Of a stretch of 64,000 bases of DNA, positions 1-7,873 are shown one piece after another (the stretch's first letter is position 1; the number at the start of each line of letters is the position of its first letter). The stretch lies in contig CAWUIB010000013.1 in NCBI GenBank assembly GCA_963922335.1, positions 36,137-100,136 of the forward strand, given 5' to 3'. This DNA is from CALBPI01 sp963922335. Lineage in GTDB: Bacteria > Pseudomonadota > Gammaproteobacteria > Steroidobacterales > Woeseiaceae. The notes beneath the pieces were generated by a model that saw nothing but the letters and a program-made list of their open reading frames with translations, was not told where the DNA came from and did no database searches. A program made the translations under genes and the position numbers.

Positions 1-732
1 AAATTGACACTGGTGCGTCGCACTACTCGGGGTGCCGTGTTGACAGAAGCTGGGAAGCGGGCTCTGAAGGATGCCAAGGCCGGGGCGCGGCACTTGCGGC
101 GATTTGTGCGTGTTGCAGAGTCGATTGCCGAAGGTGAAGCGGGCTTTCGCGTGCGAGTCTCCTCGACCGAACCGATGCTCGCTGGCGTCTTGGCTCCTCG
201 CCTCCCACTGCTGTTCGAAGAACTGCCAAGCGCCAACGTTGAATTCGAAGTGAATCGGGACCTGTCGGATCTCACCTGGGGCGACGTCGACATCGCCGTT
301 CGGTTAGCGCAACCTAACGCAGAATCTCTGATCGGTCGCCGATTGAATCGAATCGAACTGGGTCTCTATTGCTCAAAAAGATATCTGCGCCGCCGAGATC
401 CAGCAGACCTTGATCTCGCCAATGAGGATCTGCTGTGGCTTGATGCTAAGTACCAGGGCATAGCGGAGAACAACTGGCTATCGGCGCATGATCTGGAAAA
501 ACGGGCGAAACTTCGCTCAACAAGTATCCGCGTTCTAGAGCAGGCGTGTCTCGCGGGCGTCGGTATCGCGCCCCTACCTAAGTTTTCCGCCCCACCTAAC
601 TTGGTTGAAATTTCCGGACCAAAACTACCACCACGCCAACCGTGGATTGTCTTCCACCGAGATACTCGACGCGACGAACGTATGCAAAAAGTTCGAGATT
701 GGATAGCGAGTAGCTGCAACGCAGCCTTCTAG
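1..732 (+). CDS. LysR-family transcriptional regulator, 5' end outside window
   Basis: The reading frame is open at the left edge, so the first bases of the DNA-binding domain are missing. The opening residues (RRTTRG..LTEAG) are the end of the LysR winged helix-turn-helix. The rest is a LysR substrate-binding domain of about 200 residues, with the usual 'DVDIAVR' segment near residue 95 and 'GVGIAPLP' near residue 185, as in GcvA-like members. It should bind a small co-inducer and control a neighbouring gene, probably one left of the window. The next gene runs convergently on the minus strand and is unlikely to share its promoter. The family is clear; the effector is unknown. Confidence 0.9.
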   Translation, partial: KLTLVRRTTRGAVLTEAGKRALKDAKAGARHLRRFVRVAESIAEGEAGFRVRVSSTEPMLAGVLAPRLPLLFEELPSANVEFEVNRDLSDLTWGDVDIAVRLAQPNAESLIGRRLNRIELGLYCSKRYLRRRDPADLDLANEDLLWLDAKYQGIAENNWLSAHDLEKRAKLRSTSIRVLEQACLAGVGIAPLPKFSAPPNLVEISGPKLPPRQPWIVFHRDTRRDERMQKVRDWIASSCNAAF

Positions 733-770
733 ACTAACGCCGCCAACCACCGCAGAGTGGAAGCGCACTG

Positions 771-1331
771 CTACGATCGCTTGTTCTCCTCATATGCGCC
801 AACGAGCATCTCCAGGAGTCGTTGACGACCGACACCGGCGGACAACTGCGATTGAATCCGGGCGCTGCCCATCCCTCGAGCCGGTTGTAGATCTGTAGAA
901 GCTGACACCGGGAGGGCCAAGCCCATGACAAAGCCGCTAGTGCGGTTTGGTTTGATCGTCGCGAACTGTCGCTTGTCTTTGAGTCCGACATAAGTCTTGC
1001 ACGGCACGACCTCGACGCCGGGCAAGGAACGTGCGTGCTCGATGAGTGCATCGTAGTCGGCTTTGACGTCTTCGTCGATCTTTTGCCGCAAGTCATTCGC
1101 CAGCACATCGGGCTGGGTCCAAGGCACATCGTTGGTGTACTCGCGCACAACCGCAACAGCGGTATAGTGACCTAAGCCATGCTCCGATTTGAGCATCGCA
1201 ACTTGCGATTTTTTGTCATCGGGCGTTCGGCTCAGAAGATCAAGCCAATACGACAAACCATGGCCGGTCTTCTCCGCCAGGTTTTCGATGATACGAGCAT
1301 GCATCTCGCCAGGGCTAAGCGCCATGAGCAT
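771..1331 (-). CDS. DUF4287/DUF5655-type conserved protein
   Basis: A protein of about 186 aa without signal peptide or membrane segments. The N-terminal part (about residues 1-60, containing KTGHGLSYWLDLL) matches the DUF4287 pattern. The C-terminal half (about 80-140, containing a DYDALIEHARSLPGVEV stretch and TYVGLKDKRQFA) resembles DUF5655. Its biochemical role is unknown. It is the last gene of an arsR-SRPBCC-DUF4287 operon and overlaps the SRPBCC gene by about 17 bp. The start at 1331 follows an AAGGAG at close spacing; a second ATG at 1325 is equally possible. The C-terminal 40 residues are not recognised. Confidence 0.75.
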   Translation of the reverse strand: MLMALSPGEMHARIIENLAEKTGHGLSYWLDLLSRTPDDKKSQVAMLKSEHGLGHYTAVAVVREYTNDVPWTQPDVLANDLRQKIDEDVKADYDALIEHARSLPGVEVVPCKTYVGLKDKRQFATIKPNRTSGFVMGLALPVSASTDLQPARGMGSARIQSQLSAGVGRQRLLEMLVGAYEENKRS

Positions 1332-1740
1332 TCGTCTCCTTGTTTCCGATATGGGCAACAAGCTTCCGTCTGAGGAGACGGCGCCATCCGAGCGAAAGGA
1401 ATAGCTTCAGGACAATCTGAGAAGCCCGGAACCCTGTCTGCTGCAACTCGAGCAGCGTGCCGCGTTCGCAATCAGATAGCCGGAAATCGACAACGGTGTC
1501 CACACCTTGCGCTCTCCAGGCAATCGAAAGATGTTGCTTGGGGACCAGGGCCAGTACCTCGCAATTGACGGTTCCATCAAAGCCAGGACCTGGATCAGTA
1601 CGAAACGTAAACACGTGACCGACGACGGGCTCAAACGTGTTCGGCATCAGCCAAGCGGCAAGTTCCTCACTGTCTGTAAGCGCCTCCCAAACGACGTCTC
1701 GGGCGTATCCCAATGTCACTGATTTACGAATGGAACCCAT
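1315..1740 (-). CDS. SRPBCC (AHSA1-like) domain protein
   Basis: A 141-residue START/SRPBCC-fold protein of the AHSA1/polyketide-cyclase-like group. The opening SVTLGYARDVVWEALTD...LAAWLMPNTFEP is the typical first strand and helix of the family, and L..QTGF near residue 100 is the usual later strand. Such proteins have a hydrophobic cavity and probably bind a small ligand; the ligand here is unknown. The gene starts one base after the arsR stop codon and overlaps the DUF4287 gene, so all three are probably one transcript. ArsR-SRPBCC pairs are common in bacteria, which fits direct repression of this operon by ArsR. Confidence 0.85.
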   Translation of the reverse strand: MGSIRKSVTLGYARDVVWEALTDSEELAAWLMPNTFEPVVGHVFTFRTDPGPGFDGTVNCEVLALVPKQHLSIAWRAQGVDTVVDFRLSDCERGTLLELQQTGFRASQIVLKLFLSLGWRRLLRRKLVAHIGNKETNAHGA

Positions 1741-1741
1741 A

Positions 1742-2089
1742 CTACTTCCTCTTCTTCTTAAGGTGCTCGCCCAACGCGGACAAGCGCTGATCCCAGAACT
1801 TCTCGTACTTTGTCAGCCATTGCATAACGGGGACCATTGTTGATGCGCTGACGCGATAGATTGTTCGGCGACCCTCTTTTCGACTCGATACCAACGCTGC
1901 GTCCCGCAGGACCTGTAGATGCTGAGATACCGCCGGTTGGGAGATCGAGAGATGTTCCTTCAGCTCCCCCACGGACTGCTCCTGGTCATACAGAAGATCG
2001 AGTAGCGCCCGTCGATTGGGATCCGACAAGGCCCGGAACACGAGACTCGTTAGATCCGGTCTTTCCTGTGGGGCGGCCGCTGAACGCAA
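1742..2089 (-). CDS. ArsR-family winged-helix repressor
   Basis: A 115-residue ArsR/SmtB-type regulator. The winged helix-turn-helix lies at about residues 15-85 (LSDPNRRALLDLL, then QSVGELKEHLSISQPAVSQHLQVLRDAALV, then the wing EGRRTIYRV). The metal-binding ELCVCDL motif of arsenic/cadmium sensors is absent, so it is probably a non-metal member of the kind usually paired with SRPBCC genes. The start codon is TTG at 2089 with a weak ribosome site; no better start was found. Two identical-format inverted repeats overlap its own promoter, predicting autorepression of the three-gene operon. Confidence 0.92.
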   Translation of the reverse strand: MRSAAAPQERPDLTSLVFRALSDPNRRALLDLLYDQEQSVGELKEHLSISQPAVSQHLQVLRDAALVSSRKEGRRTIYRVSASTMVPVMQWLTKYEKFWDQRLSALGEHLKKKRK

Positions 2090-2098
2090 AGCTTTCTC

Positions 2099-2146
2099 AT
2101 AAGTATTGACTTATCTTTATTATATAAGTGATTACTTATTTGTCAA
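2099..2146 (-). promoter_or_regulatory. arsR operon promoter with two ATAAGT-N4-ACTTAT operators
   Basis: On the minus strand TTGACA (2146-2141) and TATAAT (2124-2119) are separated by 16 bp, close to a perfect sigma-70 promoter. Two perfect inverted repeats ATAAGT-N4-ACTTAT lie at 2124-2139 (filling the spacer) and 2099-2114 (around the predicted transcription start), 25 bp apart. That is the layout expected for an autorepressing ArsR dimer. The boxes are seen directly; their use as ArsR operators is inferred. Confidence 0.85.
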
Positions 2147-2302
2147 CCGCCACTGGTGTCGGCTTTGCCGCGAACCCGCCGCCGAATTGCTGATCTGAAC
2201 CGTTAGAGCGGTCGATGCGAGCTTTCCCTGCGGCCGTGGTTCGTCACGGCAGTCAAAAAACGTTATACAAAGAAAACGATCACCCCCACATGAGTTCGGT
2301 GA

Positions 2303-3730
2303 ATGCTCAAGCTTCAGTCTTGTCTCCCCCATTCCTTTCTCGTCTTCCTTCTGATCGCTGAATCAACCGTCGCGGCGCAAACAACCGCCGAAGAAGCCAG
2401 AGCGCTGATTATCGCGGGAGACTTCGATGCCGCCGCCGATCTACTCGATGATTGCCTGACAAATCAGCGTGGCCGATCGGCGCTGGCGGATTGTGCGATT
2501 CAACGCGCAAAGATCGATTTCTATCGCGCAGACTATCCGGCGGCGACGATTCGTCTGAACCGATATACCCGGGATCTGAGTCTTTCTTCAGCGCAAGCGA
2601 TACAAGTGGAGCAAGTACGTGGCGCGATCAAGCTCAAGCTGGGTGACTACTCGAGCGCGATCGCCCACTTCGATGTCGCCCTTAAGCGCGTCGTGGAAGA
2701 TGCTGACCCGGATGCTGAGATGAAGATTCTTAACAACATCGGTGTGGCCTACCTCTACATGGAAGACTATGAAGCGGCGTTGGAGACGTTGCTGTCTCTG
2801 AAGACCAAGTTCGCCGGCAGAATGTCGCCAACCACCCACGCATCGGTGCTCTCCAACATCGGTGACGCGAAACTCCTTCTCGGTCAGTACGATGATGCTC
2901 TGTCCTTTCACCGTCAGGCATTGCAACTCCGAGAGAATATTGGAAACCCCGAGCGGCTCGGGCTCTCCCACCGCAGCATTGCCGAAATCTATCTGGAGCT
3001 GGATCGGCTTGACGATGCCATGTTTCACGCTCAGTCCGCTGTTGACCTAGAGACCGAACATGGATTGGACGCCGCCAAGGCGTCGAGCCTTATCACATAC
3101 GCCGAGATCCAGTTGAAGCAGGGCGACCTGGACGGTGCGCTGACCTCCGCCGAGAACGCATTGGAACTCTGTCAACGCCTCAATCTGAAGGGATTGGCCG
3201 TTGGCGTTCGACGTCATCTCGCCGAGATTCACGAAACGAGGGGCAATCTTCAAGAAGCGCTAGTTCATAGTCAGGCGGCGTTTCAAGACCAAGTCTCTCT
3301 TCACAACGAGGCGACCAGCGTGCAGTTGGCTAGGGCCGAAGCTGACCACAAGATAACGACCGCACAGTTGGAGCATGCCGAAGAGATGAGAACCGCGGAA
3401 CTCGAGCTCATACGAGAACGGGTGCGGCTTAGGTTCCTGATCGTCGCCGTGGTCGGCGTGGGAGTCCTTGCTGTGGGCGGCTACATGTTCTCAGTCGTGA
3501 TGGAAAGCAAAAACTATCAGTTACGGACGGCGAACAAAGCGCTCGAACTGGCCAATCAAAGGACCGAAGCTCTCGTTGCGGCCCTGCCCATTTGCGATAG
3601 CTGCGTCGATCTTTGGCAAAGTTGCGATGGCAGTTGGGCGCCGCTTGAAGACTATGTCGAACAACAGAAAGCTAAGCGACCGAACAACGAAATCTGCCAG
3701 ATATGCTCATGTACATTACCCAACGCATAA
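2303..3730 (+). CDS. exported TPR protein with C-terminal double-CxxC domain (copy 1)
   Basis: A 475-residue protein with a signal peptide (about residues 1-25). Next come at least six tetratricopeptide repeats (about 60-330) and a coiled-coil stretch (about 335-375). A membrane segment follows (about 376-398), then a short C-terminal domain with CDSC and CQIC pairs framing W..LEDY. That tail resembles the Cys-x-x-Cys...W..LE.Y...C-x-x-C module found at the ends of many bacterial sensor proteins, and could bind zinc. A paralogue with the same layout lies at 19653-21131. The signal peptide plus one later membrane helix predicts periplasmic TPRs and a cytoplasmic Cys tail. The function is unknown; a signalling or scaffolding role is inferred. 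Confidence 0.75.
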   Translation: MLKLQSCLPHSFLVFLLIAESTVAAQTTAEEARALIIAGDFDAAADLLDDCLTNQRGRSALADCAIQRAKIDFYRADYPAATIRLNRYTRDLSLSSAQAIQVEQVRGAIKLKLGDYSSAIAHFDVALKRVVEDADPDAEMKILNNIGVAYLYMEDYEAALETLLSLKTKFAGRMSPTTHASVLSNIGDAKLLLGQYDDALSFHRQALQLRENIGNPERLGLSHRSIAEIYLELDRLDDAMFHAQSAVDLETEHGLDAAKASSLITYAEIQLKQGDLDGALTSAENALELCQRLNLKGLAVGVRRHLAEIHETRGNLQEALVHSQAAFQDQVSLHNEATSVQLARAEADHKITTAQLEHAEEMRTAELELIRERVRLRFLIVAVVGVGVLAVGGYMFSVVMESKNYQLRTANKALELANQRTEALVAALPICDSCVDLWQSCDGSWAPLEDYVEQQKAKRPNNEICQICSCTLPNA

Positions 3731-3764
3731 TCTGTTGTCGCCACGCGGTCCGAAAACTGATCAT

Positions 3765-4751
3765 TCACGCATTGATGCTCGACATGCCGCCTTCGTCGTA
3801 CCGATTTCCGGCCACCTTGTCGGCAAGAAGATGCAATAGAGCTAGTTCCTCGTCGGTCAGCTCTATCGTGTGAGCACCCAGGTTCGTCTTCAAGTTCGCG
3901 ATCTTCGTTGTACCGGGAATCGCCATGATATGAGGACCACGAGACAGTACCCACGCCAACGCCACCTGAGAAGCCTCGCATTCCTTCGATCTGGCGATGG
4001 CTGTAATCTCGCCCACTAGCTCAACGTTAGCGTTGTATGCATCACCCTGGAATCGCGGGGTACTCGAACGAAAGTCACCCGCCGAAAGCGACTCTTTCGT
4101 CAGGTGCCCTGACAGCATTCCGCGCCCCAGTGGCGAGTACGCAACCAGTGATGCGCCGACGTCGATGCACGCTGGAATAACCGATGCTTCAATGTCTCGA
4201 CTGAATATCGAGTACTCAGATTGAACAGCGGAGATAGGGTGAATTCGAGACGCTTTACGAATGGTGTCGCCTGACGCTTCTGACAGGCCAATCCATCCGA
4301 CTTTTCCTTCGCTCACCAGTTCCGCCATCGCGGATACCGTCTCCTCGATAGGAGTCGATGGATCCACTCGATGCAGATAGTAAAGATCGATGAAATCAGT
4401 TTGCAGTCGCTTTAGCGACCCCTCAACCGCTCGGCGGCAGTTCGCTCGTGAGCCGTCCAGCCCGGTAAATGCGCCGGTGACTTCATCACGGGTCGGCCCG
4501 AACTTTGTCGCGATGAACACCTTGTCTCGACGATCTCGAAATGCCTCCCCCAGCAACCGTTCGTTAGCGCTCCCGACGCCGTACATTTCGGCAGTATCGA
4601 AATGCTGAACGCCGAGCTCGATCGCCTCGTGCAGTAGCTGGATCGCCTGACGCTGTTCGGTCGGTGGCCCGTAGAATTCCGATAACCCCATACAACCAAG
4701 GCCGATAGCCGGCATCGATACATTGGTCGAACCGATGGTTCTGATTTTCAT
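3765..4751 (-). CDS. aldo/keto reductase
   Basis: A 328-residue NAD(P)H-dependent aldo/keto reductase with the catalytic tetrad visible: Asp52 and Tyr57 in FDTAEMYG, Lys83 in ATKFG, and His127 in YYLHRVD. The start IGLGCMG and the C-terminal nucleotide-binding segments (SPLGRGMLSG; PIPGT-like AIPGTTK) fit the YajO/Tas-like branch. The start at 4751 follows AGGGGAT at a good distance; an upstream in-frame ATG at 4844 would run through the neighbouring terminator and is disfavoured. It reduces carbonyl compounds, but the substrate is not predictable. It appears to be transcribed alone. Confidence 0.93.
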   Translation of the reverse strand: MKIRTIGSTNVSMPAIGLGCMGLSEFYGPPTEQRQAIQLLHEAIELGVQHFDTAEMYGVGSANERLLGEAFRDRRDKVFIATKFGPTRDEVTGAFTGLDGSRANCRRAVEGSLKRLQTDFIDLYYLHRVDPSTPIEETVSAMAELVSEGKVGWIGLSEASGDTIRKASRIHPISAVQSEYSIFSRDIEASVIPACIDVGASLVAYSPLGRGMLSGHLTKESLSAGDFRSSTPRFQGDAYNANVELVGEITAIARSKECEASQVALAWVLSRGPHIMAIPGTTKIANLKTNLGAHTIELTDEELALLHLLADKVAGNRYDEGGMSSINA

Positions 4752-4784
4752 GGTATCCCCTACGGTCTGATGAAAAGAAAGTGC

Positions 4785-4812
4785 AAGTAGGGGCGGTCTC
4801 CCGCCCCTACTT
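4785..4812 (-). terminator. hairpin terminator after the four-repeat lipoprotein gene
   Basis: Perfect 12-bp stem AAGTAGGGGCGG / CCGCCCCTACTT with a 4-nt loop, 13 bases past the stop codon of the minus-strand lipoprotein gene. On the minus strand it is followed by a moderately T-rich stretch, so termination may be partly Rho-independent. It separates the lipoprotein from the aldo/keto reductase. Confidence 0.75.
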
Positions 4813-4824
4813 ATCGTTGTGGTG

Positions 4825-6489
4825 TCAAAGCGGACTAAGTGCAAACCAAGTGCCGTAGACCCCGTTTACGTCTAGAGGACTGCCGTCTCCAGAGAAGAAG
4901 TAAACCGGATCGCCACGATATGTCCATTGGCGACTGCCATCTTCGCGGTCGATAATGGCCCACGCACCCAGCGGTACATCATCCGCTTCCGCATACAGCG
5001 GTGGCCAAGTTACCGCGCATCCTCCGTTGCAGTCGGAGTCGCCAGACCCATCGCCTTCGGCGTCGTTACGATCATCGTCGAATCGATAGAGTGAAAAACC
5101 GGTCCGATCAGAACGTGTGTCGGCACGCGCACCGGTACTGTCGACGTCCGCTACCGAACCCCGCGCTTCGAAGATCAGGCCGAAGTTGGTGTCGGTTACG
5201 GTTTGAACCGGCGCGATGCGAGCAGCGTGCCATACGCCCCCTACTTCGTCCCCATTCGCCTCACCAGCAGCCAAATCGTTAGAGAAATAGTAGAGCGGCT
5301 CATTTCGCACAGCCCATTGCAGGTTACCATCGTCCCGAGTAATCAGGCTGAAAGGAAACTGCGGACTTGCGGCTGCATCGGCAAACAGCGGCGGCCACGT
5401 TTGTGCACACCCGCCGTTGCAATCAGAGTCACCCGTCCCATCACCTTCGACGTCGGCTGCGTCGTTATCGAAGACATAGAGCGTGAAGCCATCGCGCGTA
5501 TTCCGACTCGCAACGGGCGCCCCGTTCGCGTCAAGATCCGGCGTTGTGGTGGCGCCAACAACAATAGAACCGATCGCAGCACCACCACCGCCGACAGGGG
5601 TCGGACGTGCCACGAACCAAACGCCGCCGGCGCCCTCACCCAGCGTATCTCCGGGCGCCTGGTCCGGTGCATAGAAATAGAGTGGCAGACCATTCAGGGC
5701 CCACTGCGTCGTACCATCGTCTCTCTCTACGAGTGAGAACGGACCACCCGGCGTCGCTCCGCGGTCGGCGTACAACGGAGGCCAGGTTTCCGCACAACCG
5801 CCATTGCAATCAGAATCATCGGCGCCATCGCCCTCGGTGTCGTTTCGGTCGTTCTCAAACGTGTAGAGCGTAAAGCCTTCGCGATCCAAACGAGAGGTGT
5901 CACGACCCCCAGTACCGTCAACGTTCGATACGGAGCCCAAGCCGGCGAACACCGTACCCTGTGCCGCACCGGCAACTTCCGCTCGCTGCCAAGGGTCAGG
6001 ACGAGCGACGAACCAAACATCGCCAGATCCGTCACCGTTGACTTCGGCGGCGTTCGCATCGCCCGAAAATTTGTACAGCGGCAAGCCCTTAAAGGTCCAT
6101 TGCAGGGACTGGCCATCGTCTCGCGTGATAATGTCAAATGGACCCTCGGCCGAGGAGCTGTCTGTCGCTAGCAACGGCGGCCAGGTTTCAGCGCAGTTGC
6201 CGTTGCAATCCGAATCGCCGACGCCATCACCATCGGCGTCGTTGCGGTCGTTCTCGAATGTGTACAGCGTCAGGCCGTCGGCCAATTCTGCGAACACCAG
6301 ACCGATCGGTGTATCCGATTGACTACCCGGCGCTTGTTGCTGCGGCGCATTCTGTGCCGGCGGAGGCGTTTGGGTATCGGGAGGGGTCACGGTTGGCGCG
6401 TTGTCATCTGAACTGCTGCAACCTGCTAACGCAGCTGCCACAAGCGCAGCTACTGTCGCTCGCTTTAGCAATGGGGGAAGGTTCTTCAT
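4825..6489 (-). CDS. lipoprotein with four Yx(FWY)xxD repeats and Asp-rich loops
   Basis: A 554-residue secreted lipoprotein: signal peptide with lipobox LAGC (about residues 19-22), then a Pro/Gln-rich linker, then four tandem repeats of about 115-125 residues. Each repeat opens with LYxF(E/D)(N/D)D, the Yx(FWY)xxD signature of COG4315 lipoproteins. An Asp-rich loop of the type DGDGxxDSDCNG follows, then CAxTWPPL, a W...PLY.F segment and a GxW end. The Asp-rich loops resemble calcium-binding sequences, and two Cys per repeat could form a disulphide. The start at 6489 has AGAGGAAA upstream. It faces the ECF sigma gene divergently and is a plausible target of it. The function is unknown. Confidence 0.85.
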   Translation of the reverse strand: MKNLPPLLKRATVAALVAAALAGCSSSDDNAPTVTPPDTQTPPPAQNAPQQQAPGSQSDTPIGLVFAELADGLTLYTFENDRNDADGDGVGDSDCNGNCAETWPPLLATDSSSAEGPFDIITRDDGQSLQWTFKGLPLYKFSGDANAAEVNGDGSGDVWFVARPDPWQRAEVAGAAQGTVFAGLGSVSNVDGTGGRDTSRLDREGFTLYTFENDRNDTEGDGADDSDCNGGCAETWPPLYADRGATPGGPFSLVERDDGTTQWALNGLPLYFYAPDQAPGDTLGEGAGGVWFVARPTPVGGGGAAIGSIVVGATTTPDLDANGAPVASRNTRDGFTLYVFDNDAADVEGDGTGDSDCNGGCAQTWPPLFADAAASPQFPFSLITRDDGNLQWAVRNEPLYYFSNDLAAGEANGDEVGGVWHAARIAPVQTVTDTNFGLIFEARGSVADVDSTGARADTRSDRTGFSLYRFDDDRNDAEGDGSGDSDCNGGCAVTWPPLYAEADDVPLGAWAIIDREDGSRQWTYRGDPVYFFSGDGSPLDVNGVYGTWFALSPL

Positions 6490-6659
6490 GTCATTTCCTC
6501 TAGGTACAGTTACGTCGATGGCAGCCGGCTTGCCACTTGGACGTGACGTAAATGCCGTCAACGAGGAAAAACGTTCAAAACACGGAGGAAATTCGCGCTC
6601 AGTGAACTTTTGGGCCTGTCAGCCGCATTAAACATGTGATAGCTGCCAGAGGTGACACG

Positions 6660-7268
6660 ATGAAGGCCCTAGCGCTGGACAGATCCATGCCGACCGGAAC
6701 GACTGTGAACATAGATCGAGATACTGAAGATCGAGAATTGATTGGCGAAATAGTGGCCGACGCGAACATTGCCTCCTTCGAGCGCCTGTATCAGGTTTAT
6801 CGGTATCGGTTGGGGCCCTTTATGCATCGATTCATTAAGGATCTAAGCGTGCACGAAGAAGCGTTTAACGACGTCATGATGACGGTGTGGCGAAAGGCAC
6901 CGACCTACAACGGAACCTCGAAAGTATCAACGTGGATATACTCAATCGCCTACCGGCATTGTCTCAAAGCGCTGAATCGGACTCGGGACATTCCGGTGGA
7001 GGCCGACGAACAATCGCTGCCCGCTCCTGATGAACGAGCCAGTATCGAGCGCCGCGAAGTTATTGATAAAGCTTTACTGCAACTGAGCGCAGAGCATCGG
7101 TTGGTCATAGAGTTGTCCTACTTCGCGGGGCACAGCTATCGCGAAATCGGCGAAATCGCCGATTGTCCCGAGAACACGGTCAAGACCCGGATCTATCACG
7201 CCCGGCGAAAGCTGAAGGACCTGATGATGAGTCTGGGTGAAACGAATGCAGAGGAGCTCAACACATGA
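6660..7268 (+). CDS. ECF-family RNA polymerase sigma factor
   Basis: A 202-residue extracytoplasmic-function sigma factor. Region 2 is at about residues 30-105 (FERLYQVYRYRLGPF, EEAFNDVMMTVWRKAPTY, then SKVSTWIYSIAYRHCL). Region 4 is at about 130-190 (LLQLSAEHRLVIELSYFAGHSYREIGEIADCPENTVKTRIYHARRKL). It directs RNA polymerase to promoters activated by an envelope signal. ATG 6660 has AGAGGTG in front and is preferred over GTG 6636. Its stop overlaps the start of the anti-sigma gene (ATGA), which couples their translation. Probable targets are its own operon and the divergent lipoprotein. Confidence 0.95.
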   Translation: MKALALDRSMPTGTTVNIDRDTEDRELIGEIVADANIASFERLYQVYRYRLGPFMHRFIKDLSVHEEAFNDVMMTVWRKAPTYNGTSKVSTWIYSIAYRHCLKALNRTRDIPVEADEQSLPAPDERASIERREVIDKALLQLSAEHRLVIELSYFAGHSYREIGEIADCPENTVKTRIYHARRKLKDLMMSLGETNAEELNT

Positions 7269-7873
7269 GCAACAATATTGAACAGTTGGTTACGAATCGC
7301 GAGATTGAAGAGGAACTCAAGATTGTTGACTACGTCGCTGGACGCATGCCGCTTGAACAGCGTCGGCAGTTCGAGGAACAAATTGTGGCCGATCCCGCGC
7401 TGGCTGCATCGGTCGCCCACGAGCGCTCCCTACGAAACGATCTCTCCGATAGCGGCGGCGCCGGTGTTCCGCCCGCGTCCGCTTTCGATAAAGTTCGGGA
7501 CCAGCTGGCCCCACCCACCAAGCAGCCGAGTCAATTCCGCATGGCCGCTAGCGTCGCCGCTGTTCTCGGTCTCGCGGTCTCGCTCGTCTTGGTCATGGAG
7601 CGTGAACCCGCGCCAACGTATGAGGGTCTGTCATCAGAGTCCGTTTCGTTGTCGGATCGCTCCACTGATATCCGCTTGATGTTCGCTCCGGCGGCCGATG
7701 ATGCGCTGCGGCAGCGCGTCAGCGAGAGACTCGGCTTCGACATTGTTTCCGGGCCAGGCCCGGGCGGCTCGTACGTCGTGCGGCCACGTAGTGGTGCTGC
7801 GGTCGGTGACCTGGATCAGTGGGTCAGTGACCCAGATGTGCGCTTTGCCGAGCGCATCGTTTACCAGCCATGA
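7265..7873 (+). CDS. anti-sigma factor, single membrane span with periplasmic propeptide-like domain
   Basis: 202 residues. The N-terminal cytoplasmic part (about 1-85) contains VDYVAGRMPLEQRRQFEEQIVADPALAASV, typical of anti-sigma domains of the RskA/zinc-less type. One membrane segment follows at about residues 97-115 (AASVAAVLGLAVSLVLVM). The periplasmic end (about 130-202, DDALRQRVSERLGFDIVSGPGPGGSYVVRPR..LDQWVSDPDVRFAE) looks like a small ferredoxin-like propeptide or inhibitor domain of the kind that precedes subtilases. It overlaps the sigma gene upstream and the subtilase gene downstream by 4 bp each. It should hold the sigma factor at the membrane; regulation through the neighbouring protease is inferred. 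Confidence 0.8.
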   Translation: MSNNIEQLVTNREIEEELKIVDYVAGRMPLEQRRQFEEQIVADPALAASVAHERSLRNDLSDSGGAGVPPASAFDKVRDQLAPPTKQPSQFRMAASVAAVLGLAVSLVLVMEREPAPTYEGLSSESVSLSDRSTDIRLMFAPAADDALRQRVSERLGFDIVSGPGPGGSYVVRPRSGAAVGDLDQWVSDPDVRFAERIVYQP

